Origin: Deltaproteobacteria bacterium
GTDB taxonomy: Bacteria > Desulfobacterota > Desulfuromonadia > Geobacterales > Pseudopelobacteraceae
DNA length: 64,000 bases
Assembly: GCA_019162745.1 (NCBI GenBank)
Contig: JAFLLC010000029.1
Span: 124,001-188,000, forward strand
Direction of reading: 5' to 3'
In this document: positions 37,224-46,576 of the stretch, one piece after another
How positions within the stretch are numbered: the first letter of the stretch is position 1
Layout of the letters: every line of letters starts with the position of its first letter
Made by a program: the position numbers and the translations under genes
The notes under the pieces: model-generated
Databases searched by the model: none
Seen by the model: only the letters and a program-made list of their open reading frames with translations
Told to the model about the DNA's origin: nothing

Positions 37224-38858
37224 ATGGTTCAGTTGACAAATATATACAAACAGCACGGCTCACAGATTCTGTTTCGCGACGCGAGCTGTCAAATACTCCC
37301 CGGAACGCATACCGGACTGGTCGGTCCTAACGGCGCCGGGAAAACGACGGTATTTCGTCTCATAGCCGGAGAGGAAGAGCCGGATGCAGGTGAGGTGATC
37401 CTGCCCAAAAACAAAACGATCGGCTATTTTTCCCAGGAAGTCGGAGAAATGTCAGGGCGGTCGGCACTTGAGGAGGTTATGGCGACCTGCGGCTCAACCG
37501 TGCGTCTGGCGGCAGAGATGAAGGAGATGGAGGCGGCAATGTGCGAGCCGCAGTCCGATGATGCAATGGCTGCCCTGCTGGAACGTTATGGCACCGCTGT
37601 TGAAGAGTTTGAGCATATGGAGGGGTATGATCTTGATTCGCGCGCCCAGGCTGTACTAACCGGCCTCGGGATCGGCCCTGACCGCTACAATCATCCGGTT
37701 GAGTCGTTTAGCGGCGGTTGGAAGATGCGCATCGCCCTGGCCAGTATCCTGACCTTCAAGCCGGATGTACTGCTGCTTGATGAACCTACCAACCACCTTG
37801 ATGTCGAATCGATTGTCTGGCTGGAGGAGTGGCTTTCCAGTGAATTCAAAGGGGCGCTCCTGATGACCAGCCATGATCGTGATTTTATGAACCGGGTTGT
37901 TACCAGGGTTATTGAGGTGGCCAATACGGCTGTCACGACCTATGGCGGAAATTATGATTTCTACGAACGTGAACGGGACATCCGCCTCGAACAGCTGATC
38001 GCTTCACACAAGCGTCAGCAGGATATGCTGGCCAAGGAAGAAGAGTTTATCGCCCGCTTCGCCGCCCGCGCTTCCCATGCCGCCCAAGTGCAATCCCGGG
38101 TCAAAAAACTGGAAAAAATTGAGCGGATCGAGATCCCGGCCGAAGAGAGAACAGTACGTTTCGGTTTTGCCGAACCACCTCGGAGCGGCGATGATGTGGC
38201 CGCTTTTGAAGGTCTCGGCAAGGTCTGGCTGACGCCTGACGGGGAGGAAAAACCGGTTTTCCACGGCGTGACCGGCATGGTGAAGCGTCTGAACAAGATC
38301 GCCGTCGTCGGTGTGAATGGCGCCGGTAAATCGACCTTACTCAAGATCATGGCGGGACAGATCGAAGCAACCGTTGGCAGCATGACAATCGGCGCCAATG
38401 TCGAGATCGGCTATTTCAGCCAGCACGCCATGGAACTGCTGGATCCCAGGAAGACCATCTTTGAAACCATGCAGGATTATATGCCGCTCGCCACCATCGG
38501 ACAGATACGCAACCTGCTTGGCGCATTCCTCTTTTCGGGTGACTCCGTAGAAAAACGTATCGAAAACCTCTCGGGCGGCGAGAAGAGCAGGGTGGTGCTG
38601 GCTACTATTCTGGCCCGTCCGGTCAATTTTCTGGTTCTTGACGAACCGACGAACCACTTGGATATCCGCTCCCGCGAGATGCTCCTTGAAACCCTCAAAA
38701 ACTTCGGCGGGACGATCGTGCTGGTCAGTCACGACCGGCATTTCCTCCGTTTGCTGGTTGATCGGGTTTTTGAGGTTGATCATGGCGAGATGCTGGTGTA
38801 TGAAGGGAACTATGATTATTACCTGTCGAAGAGTCACCATACGGCAGGCTGCAGGTAA
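37224..38858 (+). CDS. ABC-F family ATPase
   Basis: GPNGAGKTTVFRLIAG, FSGGWKMRIALASILT, LLLDEPTNHLDVESIVWLEEWL, GVNGAGKSTLLKIMAG, LSGGEKSRVVLATIL. Confidence 0.92.
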   Translation: MVQLTNIYKQHGSQILFRDASCQILPGTHTGLVGPNGAGKTTVFRLIAGEEEPDAGEVILPKNKTIGYFSQEVGEMSGRSALEEVMATCGSTVRLAAEMKEMEAAMCEPQSDDAMAALLERYGTAVEEFEHMEGYDLDSRAQAVLTGLGIGPDRYNHPVESFSGGWKMRIALASILTFKPDVLLLDEPTNHLDVESIVWLEEWLSSEFKGALLMTSHDRDFMNRVVTRVIEVANTAVTTYGGNYDFYERERDIRLEQLIASHKRQQDMLAKEEEFIARFAARASHAAQVQSRVKKLEKIERIEIPAEERTVRFGFAEPPRSGDDVAAFEGLGKVWLTPDGEEKPVFHGVTGMVKRLNKIAVVGVNGAGKSTLLKIMAGQIEATVGSMTIGANVEIGYFSQHAMELLDPRKTIFETMQDYMPLATIGQIRNLLGAFLFSGDSVEKRIENLSGGEKSRVVLATILARPVNFLVLDEPTNHLDIRSREMLLETLKNFGGTIVLVSHDRHFLRLLVDRVFEVDHGEMLVYEGNYDYYLSKSHHTAGCR

Positions 38859-38913
38859 AACTATGCAATAAATACTACACCAACTGGATTTGGAAATAAA
38901 AGGAGAAATGAAC

Positions 38914-39090
38914 ATGGCCAAGCCGAATTATTCTTTTGAAAAGCGCAAGAAAGAGCTGGATCGTCAGAAGAAGAAGGATGAAAAGAAGGCGCGCAAGGGT
39001 GAACAAAATGCAGACGGGACCGAAGTCACTGAAGGTGCTGAAGTAACGGAAAGCACTGAAGAGGCGGAAAAAGCTCCCGAGGAAGCGTAA
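38914..39090 (+). CDS. Small Lys/Glu-rich protein (58 aa)
   Basis: MAKPNYSFEKRKKELDRQKKKDEKKARKGEQNADGTEVTEGAEVTESTEEAEKAPEEA; SD ggaga. Confidence 0.55.
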   Translation: MAKPNYSFEKRKKELDRQKKKDEKKARKGEQNADGTEVTEGAEVTESTEEAEKAPEEA

Positions 39091-39141
39091 ATTAAAACTG
39101 CCATGTAATATCTTTTGTCCGGCATTGTATCGTTATTAATA

Positions 39142-39180
39142 CAGCAAAGCCCTTTCTTTTCTAAAGAAAGGGCTTTGCTG
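39142..39180. terminator. Bidirectional Rho-independent terminator between convergent genes
   Basis: Near-perfect hairpin CAGCAAAGCCCTTTCTTT-tct-AAAGAAAGGGCTTTGCTG. Confidence 0.85.
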
Positions 39181-39183
39181 TTT

Positions 39184-40572
39184 CTACAGCGATTCGGCGG
39201 CCTTGATAACTGTCTGGTCACCGGCAGATTTTGGTTTTCTGCTGCGTCGGCGTGGTTTCTTTTTGACTTCTCCTTCGGTCGGTAGAACCGCTGCTGCCGG
39301 TTTGGCAACCACCGCAGTTGCCTTTTTAAGCGGACGCGCTGCAGGGCGCCCGCCCTTATCATTGCCCCGGCCGGCACCAGGTTTGTCCCGTTTCAGATCC
39401 TGAACCCTTTTTGGCCGCGGTGTCCGCACATAATCGAGCACATACAGACTATCATCAGCCCACTCGGTGGGAATTTTGGTTTTAATATAACCTTCAATCG
39501 CTTCCAGAAAAAATGCGCCATCCTCATCGACCAGGGAAATCGCCTTACCTTCGGCTCCGGCACGCGCGGTCCGCCCGATGCGGTGGACATAATCCTCGCA
39601 ATCCTGGGGTAAGTCATAATTGATGACATGGGAGACACCGTCAATGTGCAGGCCTCGTGATGCAACATCGGTTGCAATCAGAATCGGGAGCGTGCCGTCT
39701 TTGAAGTTGTCGAGGATTTTCATTCGCCTGCGCTGGTCAACGTCACCTGAAATGACTTTGCAGGGGAAATTATTCGCATTCAAGAGGTTATGCAGATGCT
39801 CCGCCTCCCGTTTGGTGTTCATGAATATCATGGTGCGTTCCATGCAGTCACGCCGCAGAATCCCGAGCAGTAGTGAAAATTTCTCTTTGCGGGAGCAGTG
39901 GAACAGGAGTTGCTCCACACGTTCGGCGGTCATTGTTTCCGGGGTTACCGAAACCCTGGTCGGTGAATTCATGAACTCGTAAGCTAGCTCCATGACCCGG
40001 GGGTTGAGAGTCGCTGAAAACATCATGTTCTGTCGTTTTTCAAATGGCGGTAGTTTACGGAGGATAAAACGGAGATCGGCAATGAATCCGAGATCAAACA
40101 TACGGTCAGCCTCGTCAATTACCAGCACCTCAATATCTTTCAGGCTGTAGATCTTCTGCTTGAGGTAATCGATCAAACGTCCCGGAGTTCCAACGATAAT
40201 ATCGGCGCCGTCCAGCAGGGCGTTCTTCTGTTTCATATAATCAACACCGCCATAAATAGCCTGAACGGCGAAACCGCAGTGGACTCCAAGTTGTTTTGCA
40301 TCCGCTTCGATCTGAATAACAAGTTCGCGGGTTGGCGCCAGAATCAAGGCTCGTGGTCTGCCGACAGGATGGTCATTTGCCAGCAGTCGGGTGAAAAGTG
40401 AAATCAGAAAGGCGGCTGTTTTGCCGGTTCCGGTTTGTGCCTGACCGGCGATGTCAATCCCCTTTAGTGTCGTTGGCAGGGTTTGTTCCTGAATCGGGGT
40501 ACAGATGCTAAAACCGGTCTCGGCAATGCCGCGAAGCACCTGTTCGGGAATCGGAAGTTCGTCAAATCGCAT
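39184..40572 (-). CDS. DEAD-box RNA helicase
   Basis: AQTGTGKTAAFL, PTRELVIQI, VIDEADRMFD, FSATL, HRIGRTARAG; basic C-term; start 40572. Confidence 0.93.
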   Translation of the reverse strand: MRFDELPIPEQVLRGIAETGFSICTPIQEQTLPTTLKGIDIAGQAQTGTGKTAAFLISLFTRLLANDHPVGRPRALILAPTRELVIQIEADAKQLGVHCGFAVQAIYGGVDYMKQKNALLDGADIIVGTPGRLIDYLKQKIYSLKDIEVLVIDEADRMFDLGFIADLRFILRKLPPFEKRQNMMFSATLNPRVMELAYEFMNSPTRVSVTPETMTAERVEQLLFHCSRKEKFSLLLGILRRDCMERTMIFMNTKREAEHLHNLLNANNFPCKVISGDVDQRRRMKILDNFKDGTLPILIATDVASRGLHIDGVSHVINYDLPQDCEDYVHRIGRTARAGAEGKAISLVDEDGAFFLEAIEGYIKTKIPTEWADDSLYVLDYVRTPRPKRVQDLKRDKPGAGRGNDKGGRPAARPLKKATAVVAKPAAAVLPTEGEVKKKPRRRSRKPKSAGDQTVIKAAESL

Positions 40573-40758
40573 ATTATTTCCTTTATTTTGCATCTTATTA
40601 TAACAATTTATCACCATATACCGTGCTGACACGTCTGGCAATGTAAACATGAAGCAGTCTCACTCATAAACAGCCATAAACCCTTGCCAGAAATGCTTTG
40701 ACAAAGCGGAAGCCATTCAATTACTATGGCACGAATTTACCTATAAGGATGTAATCTC

Positions 40759-41727
40759 ATGCAGGCAGCACTTGCCATTATCGGCGAAGATCTAAAACTG
40801 GTTGAACAGCAGTTCCGTAAAGATCTGCAATCTGATGTGCCACTTATTCGGAAAGTCGGGGAGTACGTTCTCTCCAGCGGCGGCAAGCGTGTCCGCCCGG
40901 CACTGCTGCTGTTGGCCGCCCGCTTGAGTGACTATGCTGGTGACAAGGCTGTGCCGCTGGCAAGTGTAATTGAGTTCATTCATACGGCCACCCTGCTGCA
41001 TGACGACGTTGTCGACAGTGCTACGCTGCGTCGTGGTCTCGCTTCAGCCAATACTCTCTGGGGTAATGAAGCCTCGGTACTTGTTGGTGATTTTCTGTTT
41101 TCAAAATCATTTTCTCTCATGGTAAATGTTGGCAGTCTTGATATACTGCGGGTCCTTTCCGATGCGACGACGGTGATCGCAGAGGGCGAGGTCATGCAGC
41201 TGCTCTGCACGGGTGAACTGGATCTGACTGAGGAGCGATACATTAAAGTCGTCCGCTCCAAAACAGCTATTCTGATGTCTGCTGCCTGTGAAGCGGGGGC
41301 TATTCTCGGCGCGGCAGTCCCGAATCAACAGCAGGCTTTGGCCGATTTCGGCATGGATCTCGGCATCGCATTCCAATTGATGGATGATATACTTGATTAT
41401 ACAGCCACCGAGGAAGAGTTCGGCAAGTGCATCGGGCATGATCTTGAAGAGGGAAAGATTACGCTGCCGCTGATCCATACTCTTAAACAGTGCAGCGATT
41501 CTGAGCATGCGGTGATTGCTGCAGTTGTTGAAAAGGATGAAATGTCGCTGGATGACTTTCGTGCTGTTTCCGGCATTGTTAAGCAGTACGGCGGTATTGC
41601 CTATACAGTTGAGGCTGCCCACTCTTACATAAACCGCTGCAAGGGCCATCTGGATCTGTTTTCGCCATCACCGGTGCGCGATGCTCTGCTCAGTCTGTCT
41701 GAATATATTGTAACGCGCAGCAAATAA
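40759..41727 (+). CDS. Polyprenyl diphosphate synthase (octaprenyl/IspB-like)
   Basis: LLHDDVVDSATLRRG (FARM), LMDDILDYTA (SARM). Confidence 0.9.
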   Translation: MQAALAIIGEDLKLVEQQFRKDLQSDVPLIRKVGEYVLSSGGKRVRPALLLLAARLSDYAGDKAVPLASVIEFIHTATLLHDDVVDSATLRRGLASANTLWGNEASVLVGDFLFSKSFSLMVNVGSLDILRVLSDATTVIAEGEVMQLLCTGELDLTEERYIKVVRSKTAILMSAACEAGAILGAAVPNQQQALADFGMDLGIAFQLMDDILDYTATEEEFGKCIGHDLEEGKITLPLIHTLKQCSDSEHAVIAAVVEKDEMSLDDFRAVSGIVKQYGGIAYTVEAAHSYINRCKGHLDLFSPSPVRDALLSLSEYIVTRSK

Positions 41728-41788
41728 CCATCCCCCTCGACCCCTCCTTGAAATGGAAGGAGGAAGTTCTTAAATTACCGGAGGTTTC

Positions 41789-42328
41789 ATGCATCGGATT
41801 ATTTTCCTTTTTATAGCTTGTCTGTTCCTGTCTCTGAACGCCTGTTCCAAAACAGATTCGCCCAATTCGCCCAATTTGCCCAAAATGGGCGCAGTTGCAA
41901 AAGAAAAGAGTCCTGCGCCGGATGTTTCTGTCATATCGCTTGCCAATGGGAGTAATCTGAAGTTATCAGATCTTAAAGGCAAAGTTGTGTTGCTTAATTT
42001 CTGGGCGACCTGGTGCCCCCCCTGCCGTGAAGAGATCCCCTCCATGATGAAGCTGAACACCTTTATGACCGGTAAACCGTTTCAGATGGTGGCGATTTCG
42101 GTTGATGAAGGGGGCAAGCCGGCTATTGAATCGTACTTCAAGGAGTCCGGTTTTTCGCTTCCTACCTACCTTGATGAAAGTGGCGCTTCAGCCAAATCCT
42201 ATGGTGTTACCGGGATTCCTGAATCATTTATTATCGACAAACAGGGTGTAATAGTCAAAAAAGTCATAGGCGGATTCGCCTGGGATTCCCCTGAAACTGT
42301 CTCATTTATTGAATCGTTGATGAAATAG
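41789..42328 (+). CDS. TlpA-like thioredoxin-fold lipoprotein
   Basis: Lipobox LNAC; FWATWCPPCREEIPSM. Confidence 0.92.
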   Translation: MHRIIFLFIACLFLSLNACSKTDSPNSPNLPKMGAVAKEKSPAPDVSVISLANGSNLKLSDLKGKVVLLNFWATWCPPCREEIPSMMKLNTFMTGKPFQMVAISVDEGGKPAIESYFKESGFSLPTYLDESGASAKSYGVTGIPESFIIDKQGVIVKKVIGGFAWDSPETVSFIESLMK

Positions 42329-42336
42329 GGAGCCCC

Positions 42337-43068
42337 ATGAGTGGTCATGAAGTAACCTATATAGGGGCCTTTATTGCCGGCCTTCTGTCGTTTCTCTCGC
42401 CCTGTGTGTTTCCGCTGATACCTTCCTATATTATGTATATCACCGGCATTTCTTATGCGGATATGCAGGAAGAGCACCCTTCGCACATCATCCGTCAAAA
42501 AGCGATTCTTCACTCATTGTGTTTTATCTGCGGCTTTACAGCGGTGTTCGTCCTGCTGGGCGCCTCTGCAACATATATCGGATCATTCCTCTCTGCGAAC
42601 GCCATCATCATCAGAAAAGTCGGCGGTGTGCTTCTGGTACTGCTCGGCCTTCATGTCACCGGCCTCATTCCCCTCAAGTTTCTGCTGGGTGAAAAAAGGG
42701 TTAACATCAAGCATAAGCCAGCCGGTTACGCCGGAAGTTTTCTTGTCGGCCTTGCGTTCGCCGCCGGTTGGACCCCTTGTATAGGGCCGATACTCGCCGC
42801 GATACTGGCAGTTGCTGCAACCGAGGAGAGCGTGTATCAGGGGATTTTGCTCCTGTTGCTATACTCTATGGGTTTGGGCGTGCCTTTCTTCCTTTCGGCG
42901 CTTGCCATGAACAGATTTATGGCTGTATTCAACCGCTTTAAAAAGTTTATTCACGTATTTGAAATCATTACCGGAATTCTTCTGATGGTGGTCGGTGTGC
43001 TGATCTACACCAACTGGCTTTCACGTCTTTCCGGTTATGTGACGTATTTTTACAAGGGATTTGAGTGA
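42337..43068 (+). CDS. ccdA: Cytochrome c biogenesis / thiol-disulfide transporter CcdA-like
   Basis: GLLSFLSPCVFPLIPSYI, GLAFAAGWTPCIGPIL; six TM. Confidence 0.92.
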   Translation: MSGHEVTYIGAFIAGLLSFLSPCVFPLIPSYIMYITGISYADMQEEHPSHIIRQKAILHSLCFICGFTAVFVLLGASATYIGSFLSANAIIIRKVGGVLLVLLGLHVTGLIPLKFLLGEKRVNIKHKPAGYAGSFLVGLAFAAGWTPCIGPILAAILAVAATEESVYQGILLLLLYSMGLGVPFFLSALAMNRFMAVFNRFKKFIHVFEIITGILLMVVGVLIYTNWLSRLSGYVTYFYKGFE

Positions 43069-43496
43069 AGGCCCACCGCGCTCCACATTCAATTCAGCTG
43101 GCTGTCTCGCAACTTGTAGTAACTGAAGCTTTTTATGCCGGTATTTTGGAACTGCCGGTACGGCGTTCATTTACCTCGAAAGGTGCGCCGGATCATCTGG
43201 TCATCGATATGGATGGCATGGCGATTGTTTTTGTGGAGGAGGCTGATGTTATCAAGGCCCACCCGGTGCTTGAATCTCGTTTCAGCATGTTTCCGCGCGG
43301 CATAGGTGTCACGCTCCATTTTGAAGTCGTCGATATAGAGGATATTCGTGACGCTATCATGGAGGAAGGGCTTGAGGTTCTCTACCCGCTGGAAATCAGA
43401 CCATATGGCGTCAAGGAGATGTGGTGCTTCGATCCGGACGGTTATCTGATCGTCCTTGACGAATCGATACCGGTACAAAATAAGGTTGGGCTGTAG
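43065..43496 (+). CDS. VOC (glyoxalase/bleomycin resistance) family protein
   Basis: HSIQLAVSQLVVTEAFYAGILELPV...WCFDPDGYLIVLDE; 4-nt overlap with ccdA. Confidence 0.82.
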   Translation: MKAHRAPHSIQLAVSQLVVTEAFYAGILELPVRRSFTSKGAPDHLVIDMDGMAIVFVEEADVIKAHPVLESRFSMFPRGIGVTLHFEVVDIEDIRDAIMEEGLEVLYPLEIRPYGVKEMWCFDPDGYLIVLDESIPVQNKVGL

Positions 43497-43515
43497 CTCA
43501 GCCTTTTGTTTTTGG
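43482..43515 (+). terminator. Terminator hairpin overlapping the VOC stop codon
   Basis: AAGGTTGGGCT-gt-AGCTCAGCCTT then TTGTTTTT (stem with G-U pairs). Confidence 0.65.
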
Positions 43516-43556
43516 CAAATGATTACGTAATTCCAGATAAAAGTCGGGACTAAACT

Positions 43557-43826
43557 ATGAGTGAAATGATTTTTCTGCTGCTGCTTTTCGGTCTTCCGGC
43601 CGCCATAGGATTCAAATATGCGCTATCCAGAGGGAAAAATCCCTTGCTGTGGGGGTTGTTGTCCGGGGTCTTTCCGTTTTTTCTGGTGGTTCTCCATTTC
43701 CATAAACCGACCCATGAAATACGCGGGCATTTCCGGAAGTGCACCACATGCGGCAGGACTTTTCCTTGGAAAGATTCTGTCTGCAAATACTGCGGTACAG
43801 CTATTGCCGATTCGGAAACAATTTAA
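43557..43826 (+). CDS. Small membrane protein with C-terminal zinc ribbon
   Basis: TM N-term; CTTCGRTFPWKDSVCKYCG (CxxC...CxxC). Confidence 0.65.
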   Translation: MSEMIFLLLLFGLPAAIGFKYALSRGKNPLLWGLLSGVFPFFLVVLHFHKPTHEIRGHFRKCTTCGRTFPWKDSVCKYCGTAIADSETI

Positions 43827-43961
43827 TTCAGATCACAGGAACTTTCCACGTCCTGTTAAATATTTATCCGCCCCGAAATATATTTTTACTCTTGCTAAAA
43901 CAGGCACTTTTCAGTATGTTTATCGCATCAAAATGCTCATTTAATTTAATCCGGAGGAAGC

Positions 43962-44906
43962 ATGCCCAGCCAGCCAGGGAAGACTAAATTTCAGATTGAT
44001 CTGCGTCAGCATCTGCGTGACCAGAACATCAGCGGCAATCTTGTCCACCTTATATGTGAAATTGCCGAAGCAAGCAAATATGTGATCAACGCAGTGCGAA
44101 CTGGAGAACTGGGTGTCGCCGGTACTTCCAATCTGTACGGCGAAGAGCAGCTTGCCCTTGATGTCCTTTCCGATCGTATTCTGCGCAAACGGCTGCAGCA
44201 TTCAGGGGTTGTCTGCAACATCGCATCCGAAGAAATGGATAATATATTTCAGGTTTCCAGCAACCCGCAGGGGATGTTTTCGGTTGCCTACGACCCGCTG
44301 GACGGCTCTTCGCTGGTTGATGTCAATCTGGCGGTCGGCACCATTGTCGGCATCTATCAGGGTAATGATCTGCTTCAGCCCGGCAGAAAAATGGTCGGTT
44401 CCATTTATATCCTGTACGGTCCCCGTGTCTCTTTGGTTTATTCGGTTGGTAAAGGGGTATTCGAGTTTACGATGAATCAGCTGATGGAATACACGCTTAC
44501 CCGTGGAAATATTCAGATGGAGCCGTGCGGCAATATTTATTCTCCCGGCGGCTTGCGCAAAAAATACAGTGAGGGCAATGAACGCTTTGTCCGCTATCTG
44601 GAAGATAAGGGTGCAAAACTGCGCTATTCCGGCGGGTTTGTGCCTGACTTCAATCAGATTCTTATGAAGGGGAAGGGGGTCTTCATGTATCCGGCGCTCA
44701 GCGATGCCCCGAATGGCAAGTTGCGTTTGCTGTATGAGCTCAACCCGATGGCGTTTCTGATCGAGCAGGCCGGGGGCGCCGCCACAAATGGTGAAATCCC
44801 GATCCTTGATATTGTACCTGAAGGTCTTGAACAACGCTGTCCGGTATATATCGGCTGCAGAGAGGATGTTGCCAAGGCTGCGGAGTTTCTGAACGGTACC
44901 TGTTAA
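43962..44906 (+). CDS. fbp: Fructose-1,6-bisphosphatase class 1
   Basis: ASEEMDN, YDPLDGSSLVDVNLAVGTI, KLRLLYELNPMAFLIEQAGG. Confidence 0.95.
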   Translation: MPSQPGKTKFQIDLRQHLRDQNISGNLVHLICEIAEASKYVINAVRTGELGVAGTSNLYGEEQLALDVLSDRILRKRLQHSGVVCNIASEEMDNIFQVSSNPQGMFSVAYDPLDGSSLVDVNLAVGTIVGIYQGNDLLQPGRKMVGSIYILYGPRVSLVYSVGKGVFEFTMNQLMEYTLTRGNIQMEPCGNIYSPGGLRKKYSEGNERFVRYLEDKGAKLRYSGGFVPDFNQILMKGKGVFMYPALSDAPNGKLRLLYELNPMAFLIEQAGGAATNGEIPILDIVPEGLEQRCPVYIGCREDVAKAAEFLNGTC

Positions 44907-44919
44907 AGAGAAAAGCGTC

Positions 44920-45213
44920 ATGCATAATTCTGAACAAAAACCTGATATTCTGCCTCAGCGCCTTTGCAGTGAGATTCAGCTTTTCGACCTCTGTGATTTG
45001 GATTCGTGCAGTAACAGAAGCGGCCGTTACTGTACGGACTCCATTCTGCTGGGGCGTTTTGAAAGGATTGCAGAGAATGAGCTCCGGCTCCCGGATCGTT
45101 ATACTGCAGAAGATATTGATGATGCGGAAGCGTATGACGGTGACCTGATTGATGAAGATGAAGATTCTATTGATGATTTGGATGGCGGGGAGGATGATTT
45201 TCGGGAAGAATAG
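44920..45213 (+). CDS. Acidic uncharacterised protein
   Basis: 97 aa, Cys-containing LFDLCDLDSCSNRSGRYCTDS and Asp/Glu-rich tail; downstream of fbp. Confidence 0.5.
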   Translation: MHNSEQKPDILPQRLCSEIQLFDLCDLDSCSNRSGRYCTDSILLGRFERIAENELRLPDRYTAEDIDDAEAYDGDLIDEDEDSIDDLDGGEDDFREE

Positions 45214-45243
45214 TAGGGGGTCTTCTGCATAATGTCTACTACG

Positions 45244-45273
45244 GGGTTCAGCTTAGGCTGGTCCCTTTTTTTT
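45244..45273 (+). terminator. Terminator between convergent genes
   Basis: GGGttCAGC-ttag-GCTGgtCCC followed by T8. Confidence 0.75.
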
Positions 45274-46318
45274 ATATAAACCGTTTACCTGCACATTCCT
45301 CCCAGTGTCTGCGTGGAATCGAAAGAAACAGGTCTGCGATGGCCGGGTCAAATTGAGTCCCCCGATTATTGATGATTTCGGAAGTTACTTTGTCAAAGGG
45401 GAGTGCCTTCCGGTACGGCCGATCGGATGTCATGGCATCCAGCGTGTCAACAACAGAAAAAATACGGGCGCCGATCGGAATCTGTTCCCTTTTGAGCTGT
45501 TTTGGATAGCCTGTGCCATCAAACCGCTCATGGTGACTGAGGATAATCTCGGCTGGCGCCTTTAAAAAGCCTATCTCGGACAAAATGTCATAGCCTACTT
45601 GCGGATGCTTGCGCATTTGGATCCACTCGCCATCATCAAGCTGGCCAGGTTTGAGCAGGATATTATCGGATATACCGATCTTTCCAATATCGTGAAGCAG
45701 CGCTCCTTTTGCCAGATCATGGAGCTGCCTGTCGGCTATTCCGAGCTTCCCCCCCAGAAAAGCCGCAAAGTTCATAACACGTTCCGAATGAGATCCAACT
45801 TCCCTCTCACGTGCATCAAGGGCTCTTACCAGCGCGGTCAGGGTGTTGTCATAGGCGCTGGAGAGTTCCCCCATCGTTTTACGGATCTGGGCGGTCTGTT
45901 CCATGACCTTGTACTCAAGGCTTACCTGATAATTCTTCTTTTCAAGGGCAAGGGCGCGACGTTCGATCAGATTCTTTACGGTCAGAATCACGCGATTAAT
46001 GCCGAACGGCTTGGTTATGTAGTCGTCAGCCCCGAGGTGTACACATTCCATGGCGGTATTCATATCGGAAAGCCCCGTGACCATCAGAACAGCGATATCC
46101 GGGTTAGCTTTCTTCAGGTCGCGCAGCAGTTCAACTCCGCTTCTGCCGGGCATCATTATGTCCGAAATGACGAGGTCTACCGGTTGGCCCTCCAGCAGTG
46201 CAAAAGCTTCATCGACATTGGCCGCCTGATGACAAATATACTCCTCCTGCACCAAGGCGGCAGAAAGTAAATCCCGAATCATCTCTTCATCATCAACAAT
46301 CAGAATATGTTGCTTCAT
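45272..46318 (-). CDS. REC-HD-GYP response regulator (cyclic dinucleotide phosphodiesterase family)
   Basis: REC: ILIVDDEEMIRD, LVISDIMMPGRSG; HD-GYP: LLHDIGKIGI, HHERFDGTGYPKQL; start 46318. Confidence 0.93.
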   Translation of the reverse strand: MKQHILIVDDEEMIRDLLSAALVQEEYICHQAANVDEAFALLEGQPVDLVISDIMMPGRSGVELLRDLKKANPDIAVLMVTGLSDMNTAMECVHLGADDYITKPFGINRVILTVKNLIERRALALEKKNYQVSLEYKVMEQTAQIRKTMGELSSAYDNTLTALVRALDAREREVGSHSERVMNFAAFLGGKLGIADRQLHDLAKGALLHDIGKIGISDNILLKPGQLDDGEWIQMRKHPQVGYDILSEIGFLKAPAEIILSHHERFDGTGYPKQLKREQIPIGARIFSVVDTLDAMTSDRPYRKALPFDKVTSEIINNRGTQFDPAIADLFLSIPRRHWEECAGKRFI

Positions 46319-46576
46319 TCCTTTTTGTCTCCACGTGTTGTTGGTCCACGAATAAACTCTTGCTGCACAAGCCCTGCAAGGTCCTGCAGAAATACTTTCT
46401 TTGTCAGTCGGCAGTAATTTTGCAGACAGCTTTACTCTTCTACCATGCAATTGTCATGTTTTCAAGTGGCATGACCTATGGTATACAACGGATGCGTACG
46501 ATATTCATAGTCCGCCCACTTTCGGCCACTCCGGGGAATCCATGTTCCGCTCTGCTTCTTTGAATAATTGACCGCC

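Noticed and set aside
37182-37224. Consideration of a toxin-antitoxin or defence island around the hypothetical gene between the ABC-F genes
   Set aside because: No second small gene, nuclease or defence-type domain in the vicinity; gene context is housekeeping.
40730-40745. TGGCACgaattTAC resembling a sigma-54 -24/-12 promoter before the prenyl synthase gene
   Set aside because: The -12 GC is absent (AC instead); not enough to call.
44202-44921. 239 aa minus-strand ORF antisense to fbp
   Set aside because: Shadow ORF within a highly conserved FBPase gene; no domain signature.
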